This document shows, in pieces, positions 63,905 through 64,000 of a stretch of 64,000 nucleotides of DNA. The notes beneath the pieces are model-generated. The model saw nothing but the letters and a program-made list of their open reading frames with translations, was not told the origin of the DNA and made no database searches. The first letter of the stretch is position 1. Each line of letters opens with the position of its first letter. Position numbers and translations under genes: made by a program. Origin of the DNA: Celeribacter neptunius (GTDB lineage: Bacteria; Pseudomonadota; Alphaproteobacteria; Rhodobacterales; Rhodobacteraceae); assembly GCF_900113955.1 (NCBI RefSeq), contig NZ_FORH01000001.1, positions 612,395 to 676,394 of the forward strand. Reading direction: 5' to 3'.

Positions 63905-64000
63905 ATGAGCACCAAGAAATCTTCCGGCCGCGGCCAGCGCGATCTGCGCGTGAAAGTGAAATCGGCGCGTGGCCGCAAGCTGAGTTCCACCCTCTGGCTG
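63905..64000 (+). CDS. rlmE: 23S rRNA (uridine2552-2'-O)-methyltransferase RlmE (3' partial)
   Basis: First 32 codons only, cut by the window end. [20 protein letters not shown] and SSTLWL match the conserved N-terminus of the FtsJ/RlmE family in alphaproteobacteria, which methylates U2552 in 23S rRNA during late 50S assembly. Confidence 0.85.
   Translation, partial: MSTKKSSGRGQRDLRVKVKSARGRKLSSTLWL

Overview
The window is chromosomal DNA of an alphaproteobacterium, most probably of the order Rhodobacterales (Rhodobacter/Roseobacter relatives). The reasons are the high GC content with strong third-position G/C bias, the long-form dCTP deaminase, the DUF4167, DUF1127 and DUF1499 proteins, the order argS-SPOR protein-nagZ-scpA-scpB, the order rpmF-plsX-fabH-ihfA-merR-tRNA-Pro, and the merged lptF-lptG-lptD-surA-pdxA-rsmA cluster. 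I cannot name genus or species from sequence alone. No rRNA, CRISPR array, prophage, integrase or complete insertion sequence was found; this is core-genome DNA with small accessory insertions.

Layout. 1-6 kb: 3' end of dusA facing a two-gene RND efflux operon (membrane fusion protein then a 1245-residue pump). 6-10 kb: envelope genes (YfgM-like protein, bamB) leading into the GTPase gene der, closed by a bidirectional terminator shared with exonuclease III. 10-14.5 kb: a BaiN/HI0933-type flavoprotein, a Hint-domain protein, a small exported protein and erpA. 14.7-24 kb: dgt, a CPA-type cation/proton antiporter, argS, a SPOR protein, nagZ, scpA and scpB, and a 77-residue conserved-looking protein. 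24.4-27.2 kb: a membrane diguanylate cyclase, dcd and tRNA-Pro(GGG). 27.3-32.5 kb, minus strand: YceD (DUF177), rpmF, plsX, fabH, ihfA and a MerR regulator, so ribosome, phospholipid and fatty-acid genes are read together. 32.5-39 kb: bamE, msrB, olsB, hsp20, a LysE exporter, a TerB-like protein and the ABC-F gene uup. 39-44.3 kb: a small outer-membrane barrel, agmatinase, a DUF1499 protein, prfA-prmC and DUF4167. 44.4-46 kb: a minus-strand PepSY / cytochrome b561 / membrane-anchored LuxR group. 46.2-54.6 kb: a VOC protein and the long LPS-export cluster. 54.7-64 kb: pepA-holC-LysE, a membrane retropepsin, MarC, a second ABC-F protein, ndk, a TfoX C-terminal-domain protein, kdsA, a DUF1127 protein and the start of rlmE.

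Functionally the window is rich in outer-membrane biogenesis (bamB, bamE, lptD/F/G, surA, kdsA, nagZ) and in translation quality control (prfA-prmC, der, two ABC-F proteins, argS, rpmF, rsmA, rlmE). No obvious large new system (defence island, biosynthetic cluster) is present. The least explained signal is a family of modular non-coding repeats. At least five copies (about 732-858, 13915-14152, 33070-33245, 34590-34815 and 61195-61415) and one remnant (about 25896-25935) lie in intergenic gaps. All but one of them sit exactly between the 3' ends of two convergent genes. Other unexplained features are a 20-bp tandem repeat and a hairpin upstream of kdsA, two palindromes upstream of the efflux operon, and the membrane-tethered LuxR group.
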